From: Apoda limacodes
Lineage: Eukaryota > Arthropoda > Insecta > Lepidoptera > Limacodidae
DNA length: 64,000 nucleotides
Direction: 5' to 3'
Assembly: GCA_946406115.1 (NCBI GenBank)
Contig: OX291552.1
Span: forward strand, 4,898,001-4,962,000
The notes under the pieces: model-generated
What the model saw: the letters and a program-made list of their open reading frames with translations, nothing else
Told to the model about the DNA's origin: nothing
Database searches by the model: none
Translations under genes and position numbers: made by a program
Shown: positions 47,301 to 54,647 of the stretch, piece by piece
How the letters are laid out: the number at the start of each line of letters is the position of its first letter
How positions within the stretch are numbered: the first letter of the stretch is position 1

Positions 47301-47935
47301 ATTGTGTAGCTGTTCAATTGAAACCAGAAAAAGTAGTACTTGATAAACCTATATACATAGGTTTCACAGTCTTAGAACTATCCAAAAGCCATATGTATAA
47401 TTTTCACTATACTATTATGAAACCTTTTTACGGCTCTAATTTAAAAATGTGTTATACCGATACTGATAGTTTTTTATATTCAATAGAAACAAAAGACTTC
47501 TATAAGCATTTAAAGCTAAATTTAAAGCACTATTTTGATACAAGTAATTACTCGGAGCTAAATAAATATCAAATTGAACGCGTCAACAAAAAAGTGCCAG
47601 GTTTGTTTAAAGATGAATTAGGAGGTCAAAATATTGTAGAGTTTGTTGGGTTGCGATCTAAGTTATATTGTATTAGAACGGAATCGTGCGAAATAAAAAA
47701 GGCTAAAGGTGTTCAAAAATATGTTTTAAATGGTGTTCATTTCAATGACTATTATAAGTCTTTGAAGAAAAAAGACAAAATCCTACGAAGAAAAAATGTT
47801 TTTTTGAAGTCTCTTAAACATGAAATATTTACAAGATCTGTTAACAAAGTAGCTTTGTCTTCCAATGACGAAAAACGTCGAATAATGGAAGACAACATAA
47901 AAACGTTTGCTTGGGGACATTGCTCATTTTTCTGA
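44375..47935 (+). CDS. polB: Protein-primed family-B DNA polymerase
   Basis: This 1,186-aa product replicates the element. It starts with a C2H2-like zinc finger (FCTVCEQDV to HLRSNIH, residues 6-28). The 3'-5' exonuclease motifs are YADFECF (about 380), HNLSGYDAHL (about 525) and YTDLYLLTD (about 671). Between Exo I and Exo II is a Cys/His cluster, CSICSQ then DHDHLTGKYRGAAH and CN (about 475-510), like HNH/endonuclease VII modules. Polymerase motif A is IDCNNLYG (about 772), motif B KLMNNSIFGKT (about 918) and motif C YTDTDS (about 1,025). Length and motif order fit the DNA_pol_B_2 family of Polintons. The frame is fully open. The start is the first in-frame ATG and begins directly with the zinc finger. 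Confidence 0.97.
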   Translation: MSKKVFCTVCEQDVSSRIFSAHLRSNIHKNNSAIEINECVEKISSAFRNRISSYRVHCPTSNASRSPSSNSSANSYLLTPHTFLSRIPLRRAVRQLIDVKLAQHVNLKVNFEFFGEFILPKNDYIEIKSFATENVIIHQNYNFNHLYSDLVSKINKKISEFQEKDSGWSFLKSLYLEINLNRYSPLRASSFIELPTYVKNKKACINVKNNDNFCFLWSIIAALFPAKSNADRTTSYPHFEDVLNTKNMAFPATFSDIKIFKKNNHRISVNVYGLNSNNKIIGPLYRTTHRKKRHVNLLFLQNKSRSHYCLIKNLERLVRSQTTKHHGKIFFCDDCLLFFNCKTNFDEHVCGGVSTKLPNKGSILQFTHFERMQDVPFVIYADFECFLEPCQTNQTFNKGGFTSDLQKHVPAAFGYYIVCSYDTSLNKYVSYRGPNCVEKFIEYLQRDVLKIYKILKNPVPLIFTENNSKDFTNARDCSICSQLLFDDEVRDHDHLTGKYRGAAHSYCNIHFQLPKFIPVFFHNLSGYDAHLFIRELGDIRGKIKVIAKTKENYISFTKFFSTEEGSFVPVRFVDSFKFLGASLQKLAENLITKDLVNLSKFFTNKTKFKLLRRKGVYPYEYMKSWKSYDETNLPSYEDFFSTLTNQNISKEDYNHALKVWNTFKIQNLGKYTDLYLLTDILLLADVFQKFRATCRLNFEVDAAYYLTAPALSWDSMLLKTNIKLELINDLEIIRMLQKGIRGGVCLCSTRFAKANNKYLNNYNPAEPEKYLIYIDCNNLYGYAMCAYLPYSDFRLLDRREIDELNVCKIPDENEYGYILEVDIEYPEELHDSHNDLPFCPQKCVPPCSKTSKLIPNLYDKFFYVIHYVHLKLCLKAGLKLTTVHRVIKFKQSPYLKDYIDLNTKLRQQAKSVFEQDFFKLMNNSIFGKTLENTENRLDVKIVNQWSDDKNKTKKNYCAEQLISRPNFHSSTTFTENCVAVQLKPEKVVLDKPIYIGFTVLELSKSHMYNFHYTIMKPFYGSNLKMCYTDTDSFLYSIETKDFYKHLKLNLKHYFDTSNYSELNKYQIERVNKKVPGLFKDELGGQNIVEFVGLRSKLYCIRTESCEIKKAKGVQKYVLNGVHFNDYYKSLKKKDKILRRKNVFLKSLKHEIFTRSVNKVALSSNDEKRRIMEDNIKTFAWGHCSFF

Positions 47936-47952
47936 ATATCACTGTTGCGAAG

Positions 47953-48477
47953 ATGGCAGAAAGTTATTTAACCGATATTATTATTTCAAAACATAATTAT
48001 GTATATTCAAATAATATTTATATAACTACAAAATTATGGGCAGTCAATAATTTTTTACCACAAATTCATATCCTTGTCAATAGCGAGAATTATGATTTAT
48101 TTATTACTACTAAGGAATGGCACAGAATTTACATTGAAATCAACTCGAAATGTATAGACAACATGACTATTCTATACCAACTTCTTTTTTGTGAAAAACG
48201 TTGTCCTGAAAATGTGATTTCTTTAATTTGTGGTGCTCTTAGTACATTTTGTCATTGTGTAGAATTAAGATTAAACTATTTACTTAAGCATGACTATGTA
48301 ATAGTTAGTCATTTTGTACATAATATTAAAAATAATTTAGCTTGTTATAATACCCTAACTGTCAGTCAAATTGAAATGGTACTTCATTTTTATAAAAGTA
48401 AATCTAACGTTTTAGCTGTGCAAGAACTTTTACTTTTTGGTAGTTCATATTTTTATAACTATTTGACTTGTTGTTAA
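47953..48477 (+). CDS. Conserved-position hypothetical protein downstream of polB
   Basis: This 174-aa protein starts at MAESYLTD 17 nt after the polymerase stop; an earlier in-frame ATG at 47,911 overlaps polB and is less likely. It is rich in Ile, Leu, Tyr and Asn, with a central hydrophobic stretch (VISLICGALSTF) and several Cys residues, and ends YLTCC. No domain is recognised. Tight spacing and shared strand suggest expression with polB. Confidence 0.7.
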   Translation: MAESYLTDIIISKHNYVYSNNIYITTKLWAVNNFLPQIHILVNSENYDLFITTKEWHRIYIEINSKCIDNMTILYQLLFCEKRCPENVISLICGALSTFCHCVELRLNYLLKHDYVIVSHFVHNIKNNLACYNTLTVSQIEMVLHFYKSKSNVLAVQELLLFGSSYFYNYLTCC

Positions 48478-48889
48478 TTTTTTTCTGGATTTTGTGTGTT
48501 TTATAATTCTGTGATTTTTTTATAATAACAATAAAATGTACCTATTTGAAAATGTTGTTTTATTTATCTAAGTCCAACTTTAGTGTAAACCTTTAGATAA
48601 AGAATGTTGGTAGATATAATAAGCATTTGTGACAGACAGACAAACAAAAAAACTTTAACTATTTTATTACGAACGTTAGAAAAGAAAATTTATGCTGATT
48701 CAGATACATTTCGATATTCAAGATGTCTTCGGTGTAGGCAGCCGGTCATACGATATCTAACATACATGAACCAACAAGTTTTTATTTGAAACCTGTATGA
48801 CGCAAACAGATTGTTGCATTATATGAAAAATAAATCACATAATTAAAAGGTGTCGATTCGTTAACACGTCTTTATTATAATTTTAAAAT
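48478..48889. other. Intergenic region
   Basis: Contains aataaaatg near 48,530, a likely polyadenylation signal for the gene upstream. A 61-codon open frame at 48,604-48,789 has no recognisable feature and is not called. Confidence 0.5.
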
Positions 48890-49123
48890 ATGTCTAATTA
48901 CCAAAAGGCAAATTATATCGCATTTTCAGTAGGCAAAGTTTTAAAGTATGTGGTCAAAATCGAAATTAGTCAATTAACAGAACTACCAAACGTTGTGGAA
49001 AGCAGAACAATTGTAAAAACAAGTTATCATGCAGAAAGTGAAAATGACCCAGTGATGAATTCTGTACTGCATTCCCTTTTCCTTATTTCGACAGAGTTGG
49101 GAAAACAAACTGAGAAAATTTAA
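48890..49123 (+). CDS. Small hypothetical protein (77 aa)
   Basis: Last candidate gene on the + strand before the convergence point. It starts MSNYQKANYIAF and has a hydrophobic-charged pattern without a recognised domain. Its TAA stop overlaps an ATG (TAATG at 49,121-49,125). A possible intron (donor gtatgt at 49,133, acceptor tttcag ending 49,208) lies just behind and may be in its 3' untranslated region. Confidence 0.45.
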   Translation: MSNYQKANYIAFSVGKVLKYVVKIEISQLTELPNVVESRTIVKTSYHAESENDPVMNSVLHSLFLISTELGKQTEKI

Positions 49124-49529
49124 TGAGCAGAGGTATGTATAAACTTTCCTATTTTTGCTTTTACTTTCAAAATTTACAGAAAATCTAATTATTTTCCTTG
49201 TCTTTCAGATATACCTGAGGCAAAGAATATCAGTAGCAGTAGCAGAGGAAGAGGTTTCCTCCGTGGAGATTTCATTCAAAACTTATTTCTCTTTTTTTTT
49301 TGTATTGTAAATAAACGATTTTGTCATGTACAAACATTAAGATATGTAATGTCTCTTTAGGAATAGAAATTAAATAAAAAATGTTTTATTGTTATAACAT
49401 TTATTGAATTTTCTTAATAAAAATACTTATACTTAGTTAAGCAAAATACTTATACTTAGTTAATATATTTAATACTTAATACTTATATTATAAATTTGTA
49501 CACAAATGAAAAAACTAAACTATTATATT
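49124..49529. other. Convergence zone between the two gene blocks
   Basis: Holds aataaacg near 49,310 (polyadenylation for + genes) and, read on the minus strand, AATAAA-type signals around 49,370-49,420 for the capsid block. A 21-bp unit (aaaatacttatacttagtta) is repeated in tandem at 49,421-49,465. No protein gene. Confidence 0.6.
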
Positions 49530-50039
49530 TTAAACTAATTCAAGTATTTTATTTTTAACGTCCACATTTTCATTGCACCATTTCTTAATACAAATAACAT
49601 TTTCCAGAGCACAATATTTTCTATGATAAAAACATTTGTTTTTTTGCCCTTTAGAATAGGTGCTGTACAAATTAGGAAAATTAGGGCATCCCTTTTCTGC
49701 AATATCTTCAACATTACATTCTGTACAAAGTTCATTAATCCATAGGATTTTTTCTCTACCCTTCAAAAGCAAATATTGGTGTTTTAAAATTAGTTTGATA
49801 AGTTTTCTAAATTCTTGATAATCTATGTAACCGTCACTCCAATAAATACCGCGATTACTTTCTAACCAAGATACATTTCTTTTTTCTTCCTTAGTCAAAT
49901 AAGAAAAGGGATATGGTGGTTTTATTAGAAATACTTGAGTGTATTCTGAGGTAGCCAAGGCAAATTCTTTTACAATAAATTTATTATGAGAATCCTTAAA
50001 GCCTTGTAAGTCTACGAAAATAGGTCCGGTAATATTCAT
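49530..50039 (-). CDS. Conserved 169-aa Polinton-associated protein
   Basis: The product starts NITGPIFVDLQGFKD, a beta-strand plus acidic turn reminiscent of the first motif of RNase H-like nucleases, followed by KEFAL and IKPPYPFSYL. The C-terminal half has several Cys (CTECNVEDIAEKGC, YHRKYCALEN) that could bind metal. I recall similar proteins in insect genomes without assigned function; a nuclease role is only a guess. The start codon overlaps the stop of the major capsid gene in an ATGA (50,039-50,036), suggesting coupled translation. Confidence 0.7.
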   Translation of the reverse strand: MNITGPIFVDLQGFKDSHNKFIVKEFALATSEYTQVFLIKPPYPFSYLTKEEKRNVSWLESNRGIYWSDGYIDYQEFRKLIKLILKHQYLLLKGREKILWINELCTECNVEDIAEKGCPNFPNLYSTYSKGQKNKCFYHRKYCALENVICIKKWCNENVDVKNKILELV

Positions 50040-51247
50040 GATATTTTTTTCACTATACCGCTTAAGGGTTTGTATTCAAATATGCAATCGTTTAATAACA
50101 AACAATACGCAGAAGTTAGATTTGGTATATCTTTATCACTCTCTATTTCGATACGAACATCAACTGGGCCAGTTTTAAGTGTATCGTTTTGTCTTGAGCA
50201 ATCTATAACGTATAACGGTACTTTATCTCTAAATTCTTTATAACTTAGCAAGGGTTCAGGACGTCGTCCGTAGTAAGACTGTTGGAATCTAGTGTATTGT
50301 TCATATAATAAAGCAAATTTATCCTCATCAAATCGAACATTAAGACCCTCATAGGGAAAATACACTGAATTCAAAAATACTTTAACTTCTCTTATATTGC
50401 AGTGATCGAAGTGTGACATGTCTTTTTCTGATTTATTTTTTCGGTCTGTCTGAAATGCAATAACAGCATATCTCGGTTTTTCTATTTGTGAAGATGTTTT
50501 AATTACCCATGTATGTTTTGTTGTTTTTGGTAATAAGGGATATTCATACAAGTCCCAGTTTCGGAATAACAAGTTGATTGAACGATCTTTTTCTAGATAT
50601 TTTAATAGATTTAGTTTTTCTCGATCGGAAACTTTTACGTGTGGAACACGCCAAACAATTTTTTTAAGTATGATATCATCTATTACTTCTCCAGTGTTTA
50701 GTTTTATTGCGTTTAGATTAGTATTGCTGCGTAAAAGTATTAGCTCATGTCTACAATTCATTATTATTTTATTATAATCCTCAGCAAATCCAAGCATTTT
50801 GTTCAGTGGTATAGATACTGCAAAATTCCCTGATCTTGTATTTTTTGTTCCATCTATATCCCAACCCCATGCTTTCGAAATTTTTGATTCATTTTCATTC
50901 ATAGACAAAAATGATTTTATTGTTGTTGTTATACCAGCATTTTTAATTCTATCTATTTCAACTCCGTTAAGTTCATAGCGAATATCTTGAAACAGAAATA
51001 AAATGGGGTTGTTAGTAAAATTAACGCTAGTTGCAATATCTTTTAGATCTCCTTTTTTAACGATGACCATTCCTTCTAGGTATATTGTACTCGCTGATGG
51101 CAATACGTACAAGTCTTGTTGGTTGATAGGTATTCTTATTTCATCATTTTTATTAAAAGTAGTGATATATGGCTTATACGAATGAATTTCCATGCTTTCT
51201 ATAGTATTATCAAATACAATAGGTTGCGCTACGTTTAATACACTCAT
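50036..51247 (-). CDS. Major capsid protein (double jelly-roll type)
   Basis: This 403-aa protein is identified by position, length and composition as the Polinton major capsid protein, which builds the pseudo-hexagonal shell as trimers. It is strand-rich, with EIRIPINQQDLYVLP near residue 40, a DIRYELNGVEIDRI segment near 95, and in the second half PYEGLNVRFDEDKFALLY and VPLYVIDCSRQ, wording I recognise from Polinton/adintovirus homologues. The frame is intact. It is flanked by ATGA overlaps on both sides: with the 56-aa gene upstream and the 169-aa gene downstream. Structure-based confirmation would be needed for the fold. Confidence 0.85.
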   Translation of the reverse strand: MSVLNVAQPIVFDNTIESMEIHSYKPYITTFNKNDEIRIPINQQDLYVLPSASTIYLEGMVIVKKGDLKDIATSVNFTNNPILFLFQDIRYELNGVEIDRIKNAGITTTIKSFLSMNENESKISKAWGWDIDGTKNTRSGNFAVSIPLNKMLGFAEDYNKIIMNCRHELILLRSNTNLNAIKLNTGEVIDDIILKKIVWRVPHVKVSDREKLNLLKYLEKDRSINLLFRNWDLYEYPLLPKTTKHTWVIKTSSQIEKPRYAVIAFQTDRKNKSEKDMSHFDHCNIREVKVFLNSVYFPYEGLNVRFDEDKFALLYEQYTRFQQSYYGRRPEPLLSYKEFRDKVPLYVIDCSRQNDTLKTGPVDVRIEIESDKDIPNLTSAYCLLLNDCIFEYKPLSGIVKKIS

Positions 51248-51414
51248 TTTAGTAATCCAATTAATTTTAAAAAGTCTTTATTTTCAACACTTAACTTTTT
51301 TTTTAAGTTAGTAGATGTTATTGACACAGGTGCTCTTTTGCGAATTACCTGTATCTTTCTGAGCTTCTTTGGTCGTGAAAAAGAATTTATATTAATTTGG
51401 TGAAAGTCTATCAT
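51244..51414 (-). CDS. 56-aa basic micro-protein between capsid genes
   Basis: This small gene starts at 51,414 inside the stop of the minor capsid gene (ATGA) and stops at 51,244 inside the start of the major capsid gene (ATGA again). The product starts MIDFHQININ and contains SRPKKLRKIQVIRKRAP, strongly Arg/Lys rich, then a leucine-rich tail. Exact fitting between two overlaps with no spare bases argues that it is translated. The basic nature is compatible with a DNA-condensing or core peptide, but no homology is claimed. Confidence 0.7.
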   Translation of the reverse strand: MIDFHQININSFSRPKKLRKIQVIRKRAPVSITSTNLKKKLSVENKDFLKLIGLLK

Positions 51415-52082
51415 TTTTTCTTCAGATGTAGGTACAGTAGTACCTCTTCTCCCCGAAAATTAACTAACTTGTTCTGTGAATCTAAAATTTTTATATTTAC
51501 ACTACTGATAGTCTTTTGATTAATCGGAAAATATATTATATTCTTTGGTACCTCAATAATTCTATATCCAGGCGGAACATTAGGTGCAAATTCATGGATT
51601 ATGTGGCTTGGAATTCCATTAATGAAGGATCCACAGACAATATCACATTCAACTCGGACAACAGTGGTAGAAAGAATACTGACTGGTATCTGTGATTCAT
51701 GGAATTTATTCTTTTGTAATGTTTTTTTATTGTATCCGAGAATACTCCCAATAGAATTTTCTTTTTCAAAATGAATGTCTTTAGAGCAACAAATTACAGT
51801 ACGTAAAGTATTATTGTTACAAGTTAAACTAAAGGTGCTGCTTCTAATGTTTTTCTTTATATAGTCACAAATGTCCTGTAGTTCATAAGATCCTTCAGGA
51901 ATTTCAATCACTTCATTATCACCATAATGAAATTTATTATTTTTACTTTCAACGTTTGGAATAGAGTTAAAAGTAGAAAAGTATAAAAGACCACATTCGT
52001 AATCTCCGTCTAACTGTAGAGCAGGAGAATAACAAGTATTTAAGCTTGATGTGAATCCAGATATTGACAGCGTGAAAGACAT
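51411..52082 (-). CDS. Minor capsid protein (penton, single jelly-roll type)
   Basis: A 223-aa protein with the organisation of Polinton minor capsid proteins, which occupy the five-fold vertices. The N-terminus is FTLSISGFTSSLNTCYSP, followed by EIPEGSYELQDICDYI (about 60-75) and the hallmark C-terminal part: APNVPPGYRIIEVPKNIIYF, then SVNIKILDSQNKLVNFRGEE and HLKKK. The frame is open and the gene sits 35 bp after the protease and immediately before the 56-aa gene and major capsid gene. Confidence 0.85.
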   Translation of the reverse strand: MSFTLSISGFTSSLNTCYSPALQLDGDYECGLLYFSTFNSIPNVESKNNKFHYGDNEVIEIPEGSYELQDICDYIKKNIRSSTFSLTCNNNTLRTVICCSKDIHFEKENSIGSILGYNKKTLQKNKFHESQIPVSILSTTVVRVECDIVCGSFINGIPSHIIHEFAPNVPPGYRIIEVPKNIIYFPINQKTISSVNIKILDSQNKLVNFRGEEVLLYLHLKKK

Positions 52083-52117
52083 GATTAAAATGGTTTATTT
52101 TATTGAATTATCTTAAT

Positions 52118-52510
52118 TTATTCTTTTGAATGCCAAAAAATGTTTAAATATTTTATACACAAGTGACCACAATTAACAGTATTAAAGTTCTGATATACAT
52201 TGTAATTGTAATAAACATTAGACAAATTTAAATAGGACAGTAACTCTTGGGGTGGTCTTAGATTTCCAAAACTATTGAAGTACTCACAGTAGTTGTTAAT
52301 TTTTATATAGGCTACCCAGTGCGTTCCAGGATTCTTAGAGTTATCCAAATTGACAATCGCACACTCAATATCTTTAGGTTTTTTTGGTAAAGCATCTTTC
52401 ATGAATACTCCTCGAAAATACGGTATATCATTAGTGTGCTTTAAAATATCTACATTCGTTAAAGCACGTCTAGGTAGCCTTCTAGTTAGTTTTTTGCTGA
52501 TTTTAAACAT
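52118..52510 (-). CDS. Adenain-type cysteine protease
   Basis: A 130-aa protease related to the adenovirus maturation protease, expected to cleave capsid precursors. Visible are THWVAYI (His64), QNFNTVNCGHLC with Gln107 seven residues before the nucleophile Cys114 as in adenain, and YFNSFGNLRPP at the acid position. Here Asn79 stands where relatives carry Asp or Glu. Papain-type enzymes use Asn in the triad, so activity is not excluded. The N-terminus (KKLTRRLPRRAL) is very basic. The first 25 nt overlap the end of the upstream pVI-like gene in another frame. Confidence 0.9.
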   Translation of the reverse strand: MFKISKKLTRRLPRRALTNVDILKHTNDIPYFRGVFMKDALPKKPKDIECAIVNLDNSKNPGTHWVAYIKINNYCEYFNSFGNLRPPQELLSYLNLSNVYYNYNVYQNFNTVNCGHLCIKYLNIFWHSKE

Positions 52511-53202
52511 AATCCGTTACCTTTATAAGGTTTGATGTAGAGACCTTTTCCTAACGCAATAGATTCCATCATTTTGTTATGACGCTGTGACTCTTCAAGG
52601 TTTTGCTTTGCTGATTTATAGCTATTCACTGCTTTAGCAATACCTGCAGCTCCTCCAGCTAAAGACCCTAATGCAGATAAGCCAGCAAAAATTGGTATAA
52701 GTGGTAGAATCCCTCCAGTTTTTGGTATTGGTATAAGACGGGGTAAGCAAACATTTTTATTTTTAAATAATTTTTTTGCAGTCAAGTAGGCTATCTTTAT
52801 AGCAGTATTGTTATCTTTTGGCTTGCGGTTTTTCATATAATTACGGATTTTAGACACGACTGACTTAAAAGATTTAACTCCAGCACCATTTTTTAATTTA
52901 GTTTTCATAACTTTGCTTACGAGCCAAGACGCTAATTTTTCTCCGGTTCTAGTATTTTTTGACTTCATTCTTTGTTTTGCCATATTCAGAAGCGCAAAGT
53001 CAGCTTTATGACGATCTTCTAAATTACGATGTTCGGAATATGCTATATCGTGACGCTTACAAGCCTCGTCTAATTCGTTTTTTCACCTCGAGCCAATCTT
53101 TCTTGTAGTCTTGTACCAGGACCACAATAATTATATCCTGGTAAATGAAGTTCAAATAATAAATTGTTTACTATATTATTAACAAGTCCTCCACCGTTCA
53201 TC
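52486..53202 (-). pseudogene. PLA2-domain / pVI-like virion protein gene, frameshifted
   Basis: The gene begins at ATG 53,202 with MNGGGLVNN and reaches LPGYNYCGPGT, the calcium-loop motif of parvovirus-type phospholipase A2, used in entry by those viruses. At an A6 run (53,078-53,083 on the + strand as T6) the frame changes by -1: the original frame stops at once (TAG), while the other frame carries the active-site region DEACKRHDIAY. It continues without stop into a basic segment (KSKNTRTGEKLASW) and a Gly/Ala-rich hydrophobic helix region (IPIFAGLSALGSLAGGAAG) resembling adenovirus pVI-like proteins, ending at 52,486. An internal ATG at 52,983 could give a 165-aa product lacking the PLA2 part. 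The break may be real or a homopolymer error. Confidence 0.8.
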
Positions 53203-53272
53203 ACTGAATTTAAAATGAATACATGGTTGAATATCTTACAATTATAAAGTATTTATAAGTTAAAAGTAATCA

Positions 53273-54199
53273 CTATACAATAGACATTTTGTTAATCCAA
53301 CTATTTTCCTTTTCATTGAGTCCTAACCATTTTACAAATAATTTATTTCCTTTCTTTCTTATCACTTTTTCAATTAAATAAATGTTTGGATGTTTAGTTT
53401 TTTGCAACTCTTGTTCGTAAAACGATCCGAGTATTATTTGATTTTTTTGATCATGAATGTGATAAGTTACTGGGTAAGTATTATTAACTTTTGTTATGGT
53501 AAATAGTTCAGAAGACCAGTTAGGTGTATACCCCTTTTTGAAATTTTCTTTATATTTGCTAATCCGAACACAGTCACCTACTTTTAATTTTGATTTTCTT
53601 AAGTACTGAGGTGTTTCATTCCTCTTTATGTTATTCATAACAACGGTTTGGTTATCACATGTTACATTTATTGGTTTAAATTTTATAATTCGATGGACAG
53701 TATCATTATATGATGACAAAGCATCGTTCAAAGGTGATCCGATCCATTTTTTATTTCCAACTAAAGTAAAATATTTATATAATTTTGATTTCAGTGTTCT
53801 TATAAATCTTTCAACAATTGACGCCTTTTTCACAGAATATGTAGAATAGTGATTTATATTAAAAGTTGTTATTATTTTCTTAAACACTTCATTGTAAAAT
53901 TCTTTTCCCATATCTGTCTGAAGGTTAATAGGAATTCGACCAAAATCCAAAATTTTTTGAAAAGCGTTTCCTACGTCACGTTTTGTTTTCGTTTTCAGAG
54001 GAACTCCCCACGCAAATTTTGAAAAGCAGTCTATAACAACTAAAATATATTTAAAACCTTTGTTCACTTTTTCCATTTTCTGCATGTCAATTAAATCAGC
54101 TTGCCATAAATCATCAATCCCTTTTAATATTACCGCCCTACGAATGAAGTGTTTTCTAGCTGGTTTGTGAAGTTCACCAACTATGTCTTCTCTGTTCAT
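53273..54199 (-). CDS. Retrovirus-like DDE integrase with chromodomain
   Basis: A 308-aa integrase that inserts the element's ends into host DNA with a 6-bp stagger. The catalytic triad is visible as WQADLID (Asp35), LQTDMGKEF (Asp96) and SIVERFIRTLK (Glu130). An SH3-like DNA-binding stretch follows (LKVGDCVRISKYKENF, about 205-220), and the C-terminus is a chromodomain (YLIEKVIRKKGNKLFVKWLG to SWINKMSIV, about 273-308), suggesting targeting to marked chromatin. No N-terminal zinc-binding HHCC domain is evident. The frame is open. The start overlaps the stop of the 111-aa gene in an ATGA at 54,199-54,196. Confidence 0.95.
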   Translation of the reverse strand: MNREDIVGELHKPARKHFIRRAVILKGIDDLWQADLIDMQKMEKVNKGFKYILVVIDCFSKFAWGVPLKTKTKRDVGNAFQKILDFGRIPINLQTDMGKEFYNEVFKKIITTFNINHYSTYSVKKASIVERFIRTLKSKLYKYFTLVGNKKWIGSPLNDALSSYNDTVHRIIKFKPINVTCDNQTVVMNNIKRNETPQYLRKSKLKVGDCVRISKYKENFKKGYTPNWSSELFTITKVNNTYPVTYHIHDQKNQIILGSFYEQELQKTKHPNIYLIEKVIRKKGNKLFVKWLGLNEKENSWINKMSIV

Positions 54200-54531
54200 A
54201 ATTGTTTAGGTGCGGTTTTCTGTGATACAACCTTTTTTAATTCTGATTTAATATCTAGCAACTGATTTTTTAAAGTTTGAATCAGGCTTTTTATAGCATT
54301 TATTTCGACCAGGAAAGATTGTTTTCCACAATATTCTTTTAGTACATTATCTACATACTGCTTATTGACGGCTTCGTCAGGTAGCTGAGGTGTTTTGAGT
54401 CCTTTTATACTTGCTGATATTAAGTCTAAATCTCCATTAATAGACTTAAGAAATACTTTGTCAGTAATATTGAAAACTTCTGACAAACGCAATCTTTTAT
54501 GCACGTGATGACCAAACTTGTCAACGTTCAT
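54196..54531 (-). CDS. 111-aa coiled-coil protein with fibre-like KQYVD motif
   Basis: A basic start (HHVHKRLRL) is followed by a segment with LKTPQLPDEAVNKQYVDN (about residues 45-62), a pattern common near the base of phage and viral fibre proteins, and a C-terminal heptad-like region (INAIKSLIQTLKNQLLDI) likely to form a coiled coil. It could be a small trimeric vertex or fibre protein; that is inferred from the motif only. Its stop is fused to the integrase start. Confidence 0.65.
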   Translation of the reverse strand: MNVDKFGHHVHKRLRLSEVFNITDKVFLKSINGDLDLISASIKGLKTPQLPDEAVNKQYVDNVLKEYCGKQSFLVEINAIKSLIQTLKNQLLDIKSELKKVVSQKTAPKQL

Positions 54532-54647
54532 TGTTTAATAAATGTATCCCTAAATGGTTTGATTACAACTGAATGTTAATATGAAGTTCTCTGTATTATA
54601 TTTGAATAAATCGTTAAGAATGCATGTAATACGTTATTTTTCATATT

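Noticed and set aside
48604..48789. 61-codon frame downstream of the 174-aa gene
   Set aside because: Short, no recognisable features, and follows a polyadenylation signal; not enough to call a gene.
49123..49360. Possible spliced small gene starting in the TAATG at 49,121-49,125
   Set aside because: The donor and acceptor look real, but the resulting protein is low-complexity and runs through a polyadenylation signal; a 3' UTR intron fits better.
53071..53090. AAAAAAC in the PLA2 gene as a programmed -1 frameshift heptamer
   Set aside because: The heptamer is present, but in the incoming frame it is phased GAA-AAA-ACG, not the N-NNA-AAA-AAC needed for tandem slippage, so a lesion or sequencing error at the A6 run is more likely.
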